DNA from: Marinobacter halotolerans
GTDB taxonomy: Bacteria; Pseudomonadota; Gammaproteobacteria; Pseudomonadales; Oleiphilaceae
Direction: 5' to 3'
Assembly: GCF_008795985.1 (NCBI RefSeq)
Contig: NZ_VMHP01000001.1
Coordinates: 1,798,001-1,862,000 of the forward strand
Length of the DNA stretch: 64,000 nt
Position 1 is the stretch's first letter. Each line of letters opens with the position of its first letter. Below the pieces are notes generated by a model. The model saw nothing but the letters and a program-made list of their open reading frames with translations, had not been told where the DNA came from and made no database searches. Of this stretch, positions 17,321-25,849 are shown piece after piece. The position numbers and the translations under genes were made by a program.

Positions 17321-18528
17321 GGGCGGGTCTCCGGATAACGGGCATCCCGCTGGTTGTTCTCAGCCAGCCAGGTGCGCAGGGTCTGAATCTTTGCATCAGC
17401 GTTAGCCGCATTGGCGGCACGCAGAAACAGGCGGGTGTCGGCGGGCTCACGTTGGCCCTGCCAGTTGGCGGCGGCCGACTTCAGGGCAGCGCTCGAATTG
17501 CCAACAACATCAAGCTGGAAGCGCGCGAAATCCCGCTTGTGCAGGAGGTTGCCCCGCCACTGGGCCTCTTGAAAGCGCTCCTCAATGACCCTGGCCAGGC
17601 GCTCGGCATCGCTGTTGCCGGCCGCTTTCAGGGCAATCGCGCGGATCACTGCGAGGGAATCCACGGATTCGTAACCTTCAGTCAGTGCGAGTGTCTGCTT
17701 CAGAGCTGATTGATTTAGGTACCATTCTGCCAGTTGCGCCCGGGTGTAAAGGTCATCCGGGTCGGCTGCAAGTACGGACCGCCAGTGGGATTCGGCCGCC
17801 GGATCACCCAGCTGTGCCGCAATATCGCCGAGAGTGCCTTCCGCCCAGGCACTTTCGGTTCTGCCGGAATGACGCGTTTGCGTCACCAGCTCTTGCAGTT
17901 GCTGATAGGCGGTCTCTGGCTGGCCCGTTCGGGCCATGGTCTGGGCCTGGCAGCTCGCAGCGATCAGGCCGGGCATTTGCTGGCGCAGTTGCGCGCAATG
18001 GTCGGCCGCCGCATCGTATCGCCCCTGAACCAGATGAATATTGGCCAGCATGAGCCGCGCCTGGAGTGACTGCCGCCCATTATCGCCGTTGCGAATAATG
18101 TCGGTGAGCCGTTCACGGGCAACGTCAAAGCGGTGGTTGCTCTGGTCAATAGTGGCCTGGAGTACTTTCAAACGGGCGGTGGGCTTGCCCTGCCATTGTT
18201 GTAGCAGGCCTTCGGCATAGCCCAGAAAACGCGGGTCGCCGGTGCTCCTGGCCCGTTGTACCTGGGCCTGGACCAGATCCTCGAGCCGCTCCGGGTCAGT
18301 GGGTGCCACAGTCGTTGACAATGAAGGCTCCGGCAGTGTCACCAGAATCTGTTGGTCTTCAAACCGGGTGTTGATGGCAGACGGTCCGGCGCTGGCCGAT
18401 AAGAACCAGAGGCCGAGACAGCCCGTCACACACAGGCGAAAAAAGCCGCCCCGAAGGGCGGAAGACAAAACGGCCGGAGCCCGCGAAACGCGGGAACGGC
18501 CTGGGGTTTTACTGAGTAAACAGGTCAT
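17317..18528 (-). CDS. Exported TPR-repeat protein
   Basis: About 403 residues from the ATG at 18528. A hydrophobic segment (FRLCVTGCLGLWFLSASA) gives a signal peptide, and the rest is helical with TPR-like units (for example DDLYTRAQLAEWYLNQS and AESHWRSVLAADP), so it is probably a periplasmic scaffold. The start is uncertain: the frame is open to 18621, but those codons overlap the lipoprotein gene. ATG 18528 has a partial GAGCAGG site; TTG or GTG codons nearer 18468 or 18429 would give a tidier signal peptide. A terminator-like hairpin lies inside the 5' end of this frame. It is coupled to the HupE-like gene. Confidence 0.8.
   Translation of the reverse strand: MTCLLSKTPGRSRVSRAPAVLSSALRGGFFRLCVTGCLGLWFLSASAGPSAINTRFEDQQILVTLPEPSLSTTVAPTDPERLEDLVQAQVQRARSTGDPRFLGYAEGLLQQWQGKPTARLKVLQATIDQSNHRFDVARERLTDIIRNGDNGRQSLQARLMLANIHLVQGRYDAAADHCAQLRQQMPGLIAASCQAQTMARTGQPETAYQQLQELVTQTRHSGRTESAWAEGTLGDIAAQLGDPAAESHWRSVLAADPDDLYTRAQLAEWYLNQSALKQTLALTEGYESVDSLAVIRAIALKAAGNSDAERLARVIEERFQEAQWRGNLLHKRDFARFQLDVVGNSSAALKSAAANWQGQREPADTRLFLRAANAANADAKIQTLRTWLAENNQRDARYPETRP
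18439..18461 (-). terminator. Intrinsic terminator inside the start of the TPR gene
   Basis: On the minus strand CCGCCC-TTCG-GGGCGG is followed by CTTTTTTCG, a classic stem with a stable TTCG loop and T-run. A second hairpin, CCCGCG-TTT-CGCGGG, lies just before it at 18480-18494. The site is after the small lipoprotein stop and within the upstream part of the TPR frame, so it should reduce expression of the TPR and HupE-like genes. Confidence 0.75.
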
Positions 18529-18751
18529 CGAAAGCCTGCTCGTTATTCTGATCATTGAAGCTGAACTCCTGATCATTGATGTCCACCGGTTCCCGGGTGT
18601 CGTCGGTATTCTGTATCTCACTCGCTACAAACGTTGTGAAATCCACAGCCGGGTCGGGTCGGGTATCGCCACTGTTGCTGGAGCCGTCAAAGCAGCCTGT
18701 CAGCAGTAAGGTGAGCGTTGAGAGCGCTGCAAGGTTGAGTAAACCTTTCAT
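18509..18751 (-). CDS. Small lipoprotein of the DUF4331 operon
   Basis: 80 residues. A signal peptide ends in a lipobox (LTLLLTGC, Cys19), so the mature part is a lipid-anchored, highly acidic peptide of about 62 residues rich in Asp, Asn and Gln. The ATG at 18751 is preceded by a strong GAGGAGGT. It starts 13 bp after the DUF4331 stop. No family is recognised; the conserved position suggests a small partner of the DUF4331 or TPR protein. Confidence 0.82.
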   Translation of the reverse strand: MKGLLNLAALSTLTLLLTGCFDGSSNSGDTRPDPAVDFTTFVASEIQNTDDTREPVDINDQEFSFNDQNNEQAFDDLFTQ

Positions 18752-18764
18752 GTCTGACCTCCTC

Positions 18765-20246
18765 TTAGTTTGTGACGGCACCGGGAATGGGCGTAATCAG
18801 GTAAGGGAAGGATTCATACTCGTCAGACAGTGTGGTCGGGTCTGCAGCCAACTGAACGCCATCTGTAAACGGCGTATTCTGGTTGGGAGCGCCATCAACC
18901 AGTGCTCCCATGGACACGCGAAGCGCCACATCGACCACGTCGTCATAGGGGCGACGGCCGTTCGGGAAACCGGCCAGGTCTCCGGCAACAAAGCCAAGAT
19001 CGTTTTGCGAATCGAGGGCCGTAGGTGCGACTGCTGTGTTCAGGCGCACCATCTCCGATGGCTGCACACCGACGGGCATGTTTGCAGGTACACCGGTCAG
19101 GAAGGCAGCGACCAGATCGGCCCGCGGGAAGTTATTGGGAGCTTCGGCACCGGCGCCACTGAACAGGATTTCCAGCAGTTCAGGCAGAGTCGGGTGGGTC
19201 ACATAAGTGGCGAACTGAGAGTCGTCCTTGGGCTCACTGGCGTTAAACAGGTCCTTGTCCTTCAGGCCGATAACCACTTCATTGACCAGAGGCATGCCGA
19301 GGCGGGATACCTGCGTATAGGCGCCGCCTTCGACTGTCGCTCCCTTTCCACTTTTGCTGGGTGCCGGGTTGATTACGCGAGCCTGACGCACGCTTGCGGT
19401 TGTCCAGGCACCAATGATGGGCTGGTCATCGGCGTTGGCAGCGGTATCGGTCAGACAGCTTGTGGGCACTTCCAGAGCAAAGGAAGTGACGTTCTTGTCG
19501 GCCAGATCGTTGGTCTCCGCATTGCGGGGGCCGAGAGGATTGGTGTTGACCAGATCGAAGATCTCGCCAAGGTTGACCGCGAACGCTTCCTTCCGCTGAC
19601 CGACAAACACCCTGCCGTTTGTGGCACAGCCGGGAATTGCCATTTCGAATACGTGGTTGTTGGCGTAAGCGGCATAATCGGCGAAGGACTTGTTGCCGAT
19701 ATTGTCCAGTGGCTTGTCAAACGTGCCCATGCCGGTGGTGACGTTGGTAATGGTTTCCACGGTGCCGGTGCGCCGGTCGCCACGAACCACCGAGACGGTG
19801 TACTCCTGGCTTAGCTGGACGTTCGCCGGATTTGTGGCGTCGCCAATGTTCTTGAGCGGCACAGATACCATTTGCTCGCTACCTGCCTCGCCTACCGGCA
19901 GCTGGATATCGTTCAGCGTGTCGGAGAACTGGAAGCGGAACGTCAGGTCTTCCCGGGCGTTGCCGGAGTTGTCGATGTGGATTTCATAGATGGCGTCCTC
20001 GTCCAGGTCGAAATAGTTCGGCCCGCCATAGGCGTCCTGCAAAGGCAGGTAGTTCGCAATCAGGGTAGTGAAGTCCGCGCGGCCGCTTTCATAGCTGCGG
20101 AACATGTAGAAATCGGTGCCGTCCACTTTGGGCATTTCCGTAATAAACGGTGCTTCCCTGTGACTGGAGGCCTGGCTCAGGCCAGTGGTGACACACAGGC
20201 CGGCCACAGCAACTGCCAGACCGGAGCGTTTCAGAAATGTATTCAT
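18765..20246 (-). CDS. DUF4331-family exported protein
   Basis: 493 residues with a cleavable signal peptide (about 1-27, ending LSQA). The mature start SSHREAPFITEMPKVDGTDFYMF is the hallmark of DUF4331, a family of unknown function often found in marine and soil bacteria beside ECF sigma factors. Further family features are DLDEDAIYEI and the C-terminal GFPNGRRPYDDVVD segment. Its mRNA should start from an ECF-type promoter that mirrors the sigma gene promoter. It leads a minus-strand operon with a lipoprotein, TPR protein and HupE-like protein. Confidence 0.92.
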   Translation of the reverse strand: MNTFLKRSGLAVAVAGLCVTTGLSQASSHREAPFITEMPKVDGTDFYMFRSYESGRADFTTLIANYLPLQDAYGGPNYFDLDEDAIYEIHIDNSGNAREDLTFRFQFSDTLNDIQLPVGEAGSEQMVSVPLKNIGDATNPANVQLSQEYTVSVVRGDRRTGTVETITNVTTGMGTFDKPLDNIGNKSFADYAAYANNHVFEMAIPGCATNGRVFVGQRKEAFAVNLGEIFDLVNTNPLGPRNAETNDLADKNVTSFALEVPTSCLTDTAANADDQPIIGAWTTASVRQARVINPAPSKSGKGATVEGGAYTQVSRLGMPLVNEVVIGLKDKDLFNASEPKDDSQFATYVTHPTLPELLEILFSGAGAEAPNNFPRADLVAAFLTGVPANMPVGVQPSEMVRLNTAVAPTALDSQNDLGFVAGDLAGFPNGRRPYDDVVDVALRVSMGALVDGAPNQNTPFTDGVQLAADPTTLSDEYESFPYLITPIPGAVTN

Positions 20247-20302
20247 TGCAATGTCCTTCTGTCGTGTTTGTTGTTCACAACGTTGTGTTGTTCAAATCCA
20301 GG

Positions 20303-20332
20303 TACGGGGTGGGGCATTGCAGAGTTGCAGCG
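20303..20332 (-). promoter_or_regulatory. Probable ECF promoter for the DUF4331 operon
   Basis: On the minus strand CGCTGCAACT (20332-20323) is followed after 15 nt by CCGTA (20307-20303). The same two elements with the same 15-nt spacing occur on the plus strand before the sigma gene. The predicted start point, near 20296, leaves a 5' leader of about 50 nt before the DUF4331 ATG. This is inferred from the matching pair, not from a known consensus. Confidence 0.65.
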
Positions 20333-20360
20333 ATTGCAAAAAATTGTTCAAAAGCGTCCG

Positions 20361-20390
20361 CGCTGCAACTTCCGCCAGGGCTGATCCGTA
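20361..20390 (+). promoter_or_regulatory. Probable autoregulatory ECF promoter for the sigma/anti-sigma pair
   Basis: CGCTGCAACT (20361-20370) is followed after exactly 15 nt by CCGTA (20386-20390), the mirror image of the divergent promoter. The -35-like decamers form a perfect 10-bp inverted repeat separated by 28 bp. A start point around 20397 would leave about 40 nt before the sigma ATG. The gap also holds a palindrome, CACAACGTTGTG (20276-20287). Confidence 0.65.
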
Positions 20391-20437
20391 GCTCGTTCAA
20401 CCAGAACGGCAAATCAACCTTCGACGGATACGGATCT

Positions 20438-20992
20438 ATGGCCATTGAGATCGAGCAGGACGAACTAACAGGGCTGCTGGTGGCGGTTGCCCGAGAGGAC
20501 AGGCAAGCGTTTCAGCGCCTGTATGAGAAAATTTCAGGGCGTATGTTCGGCCTGTGCCTGAAACTTGCCAGGCAACAGGACCTGGCAGAAGAGGCTGTGC
20601 AGGATGCGTTTGTGCAGATCTGGCACCGGGCAGCGGAATACCATAACGATCGCGGGGCGCCGCTGAGCTGGATGATGACCATTGCCCGCTACCGTACGCT
20701 GGATCTGATGCGCTCCCGAAAAACCCGGGCCACCGATGGTGACGACGCTCTGGAGTCGGTGGCCGATCAGCGTGAAGGCCCGCTGGATCAGTCGTTGCGG
20801 TCAGCTGGTGCAGAGGCATTGACGGGTTGTCTTGATGAACTGTCGGAATCCCAGCGCGACACCATCCTGCTGTCCTACTATCGCGGACTGACCCACGATG
20901 AACTGGCGGTTGCCCTGAGCTCTCCCGTTGGCACGGTGAAAAGCTGGATTCGCCGTGGCCTCATGGCTCTGAAAAGGTGCCTGGAACAATGA
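20438..20992 (+). CDS. ECF-type RNA polymerase sigma factor
   Basis: 184 residues from the ATG at 20438; the frame is open further upstream, but MAIEIEQDELTGLLVAVARED is a normal sigma start. Region 2 (about 25-95) has FQRLYEKISGRMFGLCLKL and AEEAVQDAFVQIWHRA with the LSWMMTIARYRTLDLMR segment. Region 4 (about 125-180) has LSESQRDTILLSYYRGLTHDE and the helix-turn-helix GTVKSWIRRGL. It should direct RNA polymerase to the paired promoters here. Its stop overlaps the anti-sigma ATG (ATGA). Confidence 0.93.
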   Translation: MAIEIEQDELTGLLVAVAREDRQAFQRLYEKISGRMFGLCLKLARQQDLAEEAVQDAFVQIWHRAAEYHNDRGAPLSWMMTIARYRTLDLMRSRKTRATDGDDALESVADQREGPLDQSLRSAGAEALTGCLDELSESQRDTILLSYYRGLTHDELAVALSSPVGTVKSWIRRGLMALKRCLEQ

Positions 20993-21690
20993 AAAAGACA
21001 CCGGAAAGAATAGAAGCACTGGCAGCGGAATACGTTCTGGGGTCCCTGATCGGGTCCGCGCGCCGGCGATTTGAGCGCTGGATGATGGAATCTGTCCGGG
21101 TGCGGGAAGAAGTCTGGTTCTGGGAGCAGAAACTGGGCCAGCTGGGCGATCGTGTGCATGACCGGGCCCCACCAGACTCTGTCTGGAGAGGTATCGAGGC
21201 AAGGCTCTGGCCCTGCGTGGTAAGCGCCAGGGGCGCGGCCAATGACAGTCCGGGGGGCTGGCTGCTGCCGGGCTGGAGCCTGATGGCCACGGCGGCTGCG
21301 CTGATTCTTGCGGTGATTCTGGTGCAGCAGCCAGACCCGCAGCCGGATGAGCGGCTTTCCGGTGCCATTGTTCAGGCCAATGTGTCGGATCCTCTCTGGC
21401 TGGTCAGTGGCTCTGAAACCAGTCGAAGCCTGAAGTTGCGGCCTGTGGCAGCAACCGCCGCCGAGCTTGGAAAAGATTACGAGCTCTGGATTGTGCCCGG
21501 GGATGGCCAGCCGGTATCACTGGGTGTTATTCCGGTGGGCGCGACCTATCAGATTACCCTGGATGACAGAACCCGGGCGCTGCTGGCCAACAGCCGAACC
21601 CTGGCCATAAGCCTGGAGCCGGTGGGCGGCTCCCCCACCGGCGCGCCCACGGGTCCGATACTCCATGTGGCGACGCTCTATGAGCTTTAA
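20989..21690 (+). CDS. Membrane-anchored anti-sigma factor (RskA-like)
   Basis: 233 residues. The N-terminal domain (about 1-75) resembles the anti-sigma domain that holds an ECF factor (ALAAEYVLGSLIGSARRRFERW). It has no HxxxCxxC zinc motif. One membrane helix (about 92-110, MATAAALILAVILVQQ) leads to a periplasmic RskA-type domain (about 125-233, ending GPILHVATLYEL). The ATG overlaps the sigma stop, as expected for a stoichiometric pair. It should release the sigma factor on an envelope signal, perhaps by proteolysis; the signal is unknown. Confidence 0.9.
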   Translation: MKKTPERIEALAAEYVLGSLIGSARRRFERWMMESVRVREEVWFWEQKLGQLGDRVHDRAPPDSVWRGIEARLWPCVVSARGAANDSPGGWLLPGWSLMATAAALILAVILVQQPDPQPDERLSGAIVQANVSDPLWLVSGSETSRSLKLRPVAATAAELGKDYELWIVPGDGQPVSLGVIPVGATYQITLDDRTRALLANSRTLAISLEPVGGSPTGAPTGPILHVATLYEL

Positions 21691-21697
21691 TGCTCTG

Positions 21698-23131
21698 TCA
21701 GTGATCGGACATCAGGGTCAGACATAGCTGGGCGTTTTGCACAAAATGCGCGAACGCCGTGAGCTGGTCCTGGGACGGCACATAGTCAGCCGCGGCGTTG
21801 TCCGCGTAGAACAGCCCGATCAGCCGGCCTTTGGCCTTGATCGGCGCGATCAGTGCAGGTACCCGCCCCAGCCATCGGTCAAAACTGACAGGTTGGGCAT
21901 CGCGTTTTGGTTGATAGATATAACAGCGTGCATGGGGCAGCAGCACCCCCAAGGGCCCCGTGCCGTCCCGGGGAACGGAGAAATTGTCTTTCCAGGTGTC
22001 AGTGCCCTTGCCGCCGAGTTTGCGGGGGATCAGCTGGTGCCCGCTGCGATCGCTCATCAGCAGGGCCACCCGCTGCATACCCACCGCCCGGTGGATGCCT
22101 TCGATAACCAGCTGACACACTTCGTTGATGTCCGGCTTTTCTGCCAGGGTGTTGGTCAGGTCCCGCAAGATCTGCAGTTGCAGGGCGGGGTCCACTTCCG
22201 GTGCCTGGTGGACGCTGGCGCTCTGGTCATTCTGGCTGCCCGGCATCAACGCAGTCACCTGGGGAATGCCCAGTGAAACGGCTACCCGGGCGGCTTCCCC
22301 GGCATTGACTTTCACCCGGTCCCGCACGGTGGCGGGGGCTTCGCCAATGTCCTCGGCCAGGGCCTCCAGGGCTTTGTCCATGTCGGCACCGCGCCAGCCC
22401 TGCTCGGAAAGCCTGGCCATTTCCACCGAGTGGCGTACCAGGCTGGCGGCTTTGGAGTTGGCTCGTCCTGCGGACACCACCTCTTTGATAAAGGGCCCCA
22501 GGGACCAGGCTTCCACCAGCCCGCGTGTGATCTCGGTAAAGGTGGAATGAAGGACGCGTTTCTGTGCGTCCACAGGGGGCTCTTCCAGTCGCAGGGCCTG
22601 CTCCAGTTCCGCCGCCTGTTCAGTGTCGCAGGACCAGAACGCCAGCTCGCCGATGTTCATCAGAAGGGCCCCGATAAACACCTCTTCCAGCGCCTGCTCA
22701 TTACGCCTGGGTAGCAGGCAGCGGGCCTGCACGGCCGCATGGATGGCACGGGCCAGACAGTGCAGCAGGTGCGGGCGGTCATTGCGCTTGAGTAGTGAAT
22801 CCACAATCAGGGAGGAAATGGCCATGGATTTGACCGCATCAAACCCGATCAGTGTGATCGCCCGGCTGACCGTGCTTACCTGGGTGCGGGTCTGGTTGTA
22901 GAACACGGTATTGGAAAGCCGCAAAACCTGGGAGGTGAGCTGGGCATCGTTCAGAATCACATTGGCCAGCTCGTTGACGGTGCTATTGCTGCTGTCCGTC
23001 AGCTCATCGATCCGCCGCAAGGTGTTCGCCAAAACCGGTAGCTCAACCTTGCTGAGATAGGTGACCCAGTCGTTGGTGGAATTCATTCTGGTAGCGGTAT
23101 TGCCGGTGTCTGTACTCAAAGTTGTATCCAA
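21698..23131 (-). CDS. HDOD-GAF regulatory protein
   Basis: Up to 477 residues. An HDOD domain (about 25-230; LPVLANTLRRIDEL, NAQ-like NDAQLTSQVLRLSN, and AITLIGFDAVKSMAIS) precedes a C-terminal GAF-like domain (about 320-470). HDOD proteins are metal-free relatives of HD phosphohydrolases that act in signalling, often with c-di-GMP or chemotaxis networks. The longest frame starts with TTG at 23131; the ATG at 23086 is an alternative and neither has a good ribosome site. It is convergent with the anti-sigma gene, 7 bp apart. Confidence 0.87.
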   Translation of the reverse strand: MDTTLSTDTGNTATRMNSTNDWVTYLSKVELPVLANTLRRIDELTDSSNSTVNELANVILNDAQLTSQVLRLSNTVFYNQTRTQVSTVSRAITLIGFDAVKSMAISSLIVDSLLKRNDRPHLLHCLARAIHAAVQARCLLPRRNEQALEEVFIGALLMNIGELAFWSCDTEQAAELEQALRLEEPPVDAQKRVLHSTFTEITRGLVEAWSLGPFIKEVVSAGRANSKAASLVRHSVEMARLSEQGWRGADMDKALEALAEDIGEAPATVRDRVKVNAGEAARVAVSLGIPQVTALMPGSQNDQSASVHQAPEVDPALQLQILRDLTNTLAEKPDINEVCQLVIEGIHRAVGMQRVALLMSDRSGHQLIPRKLGGKGTDTWKDNFSVPRDGTGPLGVLLPHARCYIYQPKRDAQPVSFDRWLGRVPALIAPIKAKGRLIGLFYADNAAADYVPSQDQLTAFAHFVQNAQLCLTLMSDH

Positions 23132-23295
23132 TATGAAACTAGGTTTGTTTCCATTCTAGTTCACCCTGCAAGGACCTGTCTGTTTGTCATTTGCATACGG
23201 GGATCTACCAAGGCCATGCGCTCGGGTTTGGCAGTGGATTGCTTTATACTTTCCGGTTTTACCAATGACTTTCAAAGCATCGGCAGGGTTAACCC

Positions 23296-24303
23296 GTGAT
23301 TGTTTTTGACCAGGTACAGAAGTCCTATCAGGTGAAAGAGCAGGCGATACCGGCCCTGCATCCGACCAGCCTGACCATCGATACCGGCGAGATCTTCGGC
23401 ATTGTGGGTCACTCCGGTGCCGGCAAGTCCACCCTGGTGCGCCTGATCAATCTGCTCGAGCCGCCGACGGGCGGCCGCATTCTGATCGACGATGAGAACA
23501 TCACAGGTTATAGCTCGTCGGAACTACGGGCGTTCCGACGCAAGGTCGGAATGATTTTCCAGCATTTCAATCTTCTGTCGTCTAAAACCGTGGCCGACAA
23601 CATTGCCTTTCCCATGAAGCTGGCGGGCATTTATTCCCGGCAGGAAATCCGCGACCGTGTGGACGAACTGCTGAAACGGGTGAGCCTCGCTGACCAGGCC
23701 AACAAATACCCAACGCAGCTTTCCGGTGGCCAGAAGCAGCGGGTCGGCATTGCCCGGGCCCTGGCCTGCCGCCCCACCATCCTGCTGTGCGACGAGGCCA
23801 CCAGCGCCCTGGACCCACAGACCACCCAGTCGGTGTTGCGGCTGCTGGCGGACATCAACAAGGAACTCGGGCTGACCATTGTGCTGATCACCCACGAAAT
23901 GGACGTAGTGCGCCGGGTTTGCGACCGGGTTGCAGTGATGGACGCGGGCGAAGTGGTCGAAATGGGAAAAGTCAGTGATGTGTTCCTGCACCCCAAACAC
24001 CCCACCACCCGGGATTTCGTGTTTGAAAGCGAGCACCTGGATCCAGAAGACATGGAGCGGGATCTGGAACACGCCAAGGGCCGCATCCTGCGGCTGACGT
24101 TCCGGGGCGAATCCACCTACACGCCGCTTTTGGGCAGTGTCGCCCGGGAGTCCGGGGTCGATTTCAGCATTCTTTCCGGCCGGATTGACCACATCAAGGA
24201 CACACCCTACGGCCAGCTCACTTTGTCTCTGGTGGGCGGTGATCTGGGCGTCGCCATGGATGCGTTGAAAGCCGCCGATGTTCACGTGGAGGTGCTGCGC
24301 TGA
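23296..24303 (+). CDS. metN: D/L-methionine ABC transporter ATP-binding protein
   Basis: 335 residues, starting with GTG at 23296 after CAGGG. Walker [10 protein letters not shown] (about 38-46), signature LSGGQKQR, Walker [13 protein letters not shown] and the switch His in LITHEMD are all present. The C-terminal extension (about 245-335) is the NIL domain that binds methionine and inhibits uptake. It couples ATP hydrolysis to methionine import with MetI and MetQ, encoded directly downstream. The upstream 164 bp show no recognised MetJ box or SAM riboswitch. Confidence 0.96.
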   Translation: MIVFDQVQKSYQVKEQAIPALHPTSLTIDTGEIFGIVGHSGAGKSTLVRLINLLEPPTGGRILIDDENITGYSSSELRAFRRKVGMIFQHFNLLSSKTVADNIAFPMKLAGIYSRQEIRDRVDELLKRVSLADQANKYPTQLSGGQKQRVGIARALACRPTILLCDEATSALDPQTTQSVLRLLADINKELGLTIVLITHEMDVVRRVCDRVAVMDAGEVVEMGKVSDVFLHPKHPTTRDFVFESEHLDPEDMERDLEHAKGRILRLTFRGESTYTPLLGSVARESGVDFSILSGRIDHIKDTPYGQLTLSLVGGDLGVAMDALKAADVHVEVLR

Positions 24304-24977
24304 TGGAAGCCATACTGACGAGCCTGAACACCGTGGACTGGGGCCAGATTGGCTGGGCAAGCTGGGACACGCTGATCATGGTGGGTACCTCCCTGCTGTT
24401 CAGCGTGCTGATCGGCCTGCCAGTGGGTGTGCTGCTGTTCCTGTTCGGCAAGCGCCAGCTGCTGGAGCAGCCGGTGGCCTACGCGGTGCTGTCTTTTGTC
24501 GTAAACGTGCTGCGTTCAGTGCCGTTTATTATCCTGCTGATTGTGATGATCCCGTTTACCGTGATGCTGATCGGCACGTCGCTGGGCGTTGCCGGCGCCA
24601 TCCCGCCCCTGGTCGCCGGTGGTGCCCCGTTTTTTGCCCGCCTGGTGGAAACCTCGATGCGGGAGGTGGACAGGGGCATTATCGAGGCCACCCAGGCCAT
24701 GGGCGCCAACGTTCGGCAGATTGTTTTTGGCGCGCTGTTACCCGAAGCGTTACCCGGTCTCATCGCCGGAATAACCGTTACTGCCATTACGCTGGTTTCC
24801 TATGCCGCCATGTCCGGCGTTATCGGCGGCGGTGGCCTGGGCGATCTGGCTATTCGCTTCGGTTATCAACGATTCCAGACTGACGTGATGGTCATTACCG
24901 TCGCGCTGCTGGTGATTTTTGTACAGGTTTTACAGATGGTCGGTGATCGTCTGGTACTCCATTTCAGTCGGAAGTAA
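24303..24977 (+). CDS. metI: D/L-methionine ABC transporter permease
   Basis: 224 residues with five to six membrane helices and the permease EAA loop (EATQAMGANVRQIVFGALLPEALPG, about 130-155) that docks onto MetN. The VVNVLRSVPFIILLI and YAAMSGVIGGGGLGDLA segments are typical of MetI. Its ATG overlaps the metN stop by one base (TGATG), and metQ follows at 16 bp. It forms the methionine channel in the inner membrane. Confidence 0.95.
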   Translation: MEAILTSLNTVDWGQIGWASWDTLIMVGTSLLFSVLIGLPVGVLLFLFGKRQLLEQPVAYAVLSFVVNVLRSVPFIILLIVMIPFTVMLIGTSLGVAGAIPPLVAGGAPFFARLVETSMREVDRGIIEATQAMGANVRQIVFGALLPEALPGLIAGITVTAITLVSYAAMSGVIGGGGLGDLAIRFGYQRFQTDVMVITVALLVIFVQVLQMVGDRLVLHFSRK

Positions 24978-24993
24978 AACAGGAGAACAATCT

Positions 24994-25776
24994 ATGAATC
25001 TCAAGAAAACACTGGCAGCGCTGGTCGCTGCGACCACAATGTCCGGTGCCGTTGCTGCCGAAGAGCTTTCGGTAGCAGCCACGCCGGTACCCCATGCCGA
25101 GATACTGGAGCATGTGAAGCCGATGTTGGCAGAGCAGGGTGTGGAACTGGATGTAAAGGTGTTCACTGACTATATCCAGCCCAATATCCAGGTCAGCCAG
25201 AAGAACATGGATGCCAACTTCTTCCAGCACCAGCCCTACCTGGACTCCTTCAATGAAGGCCGTGGCACCAGCCTGGTATCGGTGGTTGGCGTTCACGTTG
25301 AGCCTTTCGGAGCCTACTCAACCCGAATCAGTTCACTGGGTGAACTGCAGGATGGTGCCGTGGTTGCCATTCCCAACGACCCCACCAACGGCGGTCGCGC
25401 GCTTCTGCTGCTGCAGAAACACGGACTGATCACCCTGGAAGACAGCAGCAAGATCACGGCGACACCCCAGGATATTGCCAACAACCCGAAAAACCTGGAA
25501 TTCAAGGAACTGGAAGCGGCGACCCTGCCGCGGATTCTGAACCAGGTGGATCTCGCGCTGATCAACACCAACTACGCGTTGGAAGCCGGCCTGAACCCCA
25601 CCGAGGACGCGCTGGTTATCGAAGGGTCGGATTCTCCCTACGTCAATATTCTGGTGGCCCGTCCGGATAACAAGGACAGCGAGGCGATGCAGAAGCTGGA
25701 AGACGTACTCACCTCGGAGGCGGTCAGGGAATTCATTCTGAACCAGTATGAAGGGGCCGTTGTTCCGGCGTTCTGA
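24994..25776 (+). CDS. metQ: Methionine-binding periplasmic protein
   Basis: 260 residues starting at MNLKKTLAALVAATTMSGA with AGGAG upstream. A signal peptide ends near AVAA with no lipobox Cys, so unlike E. coli MetQ this appears to be a free periplasmic protein. The NlpA/MetQ fold shows ATPVPHAEILEHVKP, FFQHQPYLDSFN and ALINTNYALEAGLNP. It delivers methionine to MetI. Last gene of metNIQ, followed by a strong terminator. Confidence 0.95.
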   Translation: MNLKKTLAALVAATTMSGAVAAEELSVAATPVPHAEILEHVKPMLAEQGVELDVKVFTDYIQPNIQVSQKNMDANFFQHQPYLDSFNEGRGTSLVSVVGVHVEPFGAYSTRISSLGELQDGAVVAIPNDPTNGGRALLLLQKHGLITLEDSSKITATPQDIANNPKNLEFKELEAATLPRILNQVDLALINTNYALEAGLNPTEDALVIEGSDSPYVNILVARPDNKDSEAMQKLEDVLTSEAVREFILNQYEGAVVPAF

Positions 25777-25802
25777 TCGCCTGAGCAGGGTTTCGCAGGC
25801 AT

Positions 25803-25833
25803 AAAAAAACCGGGCATTTGCCCGGTTTTTTTT
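25803..25833. terminator. Bidirectional intrinsic terminator
   Basis: CCGGGC-ATTT-GCCCGG is flanked by seven A on the left and eight T on the right. It can therefore stop transcription both of metNIQ from the left and of the convergent peroxiredoxin gene from the right. Confidence 0.92.
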
Positions 25834-25849
25834 GGTTACCCAGTAACCG

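Noticed and set aside
23226..23245. A sigma-54-like TTGGCA...TTGCT upstream of metN
   Set aside because: The distance between the GG and GC elements is one base too short for sigma-54, and no enhancer site is seen.
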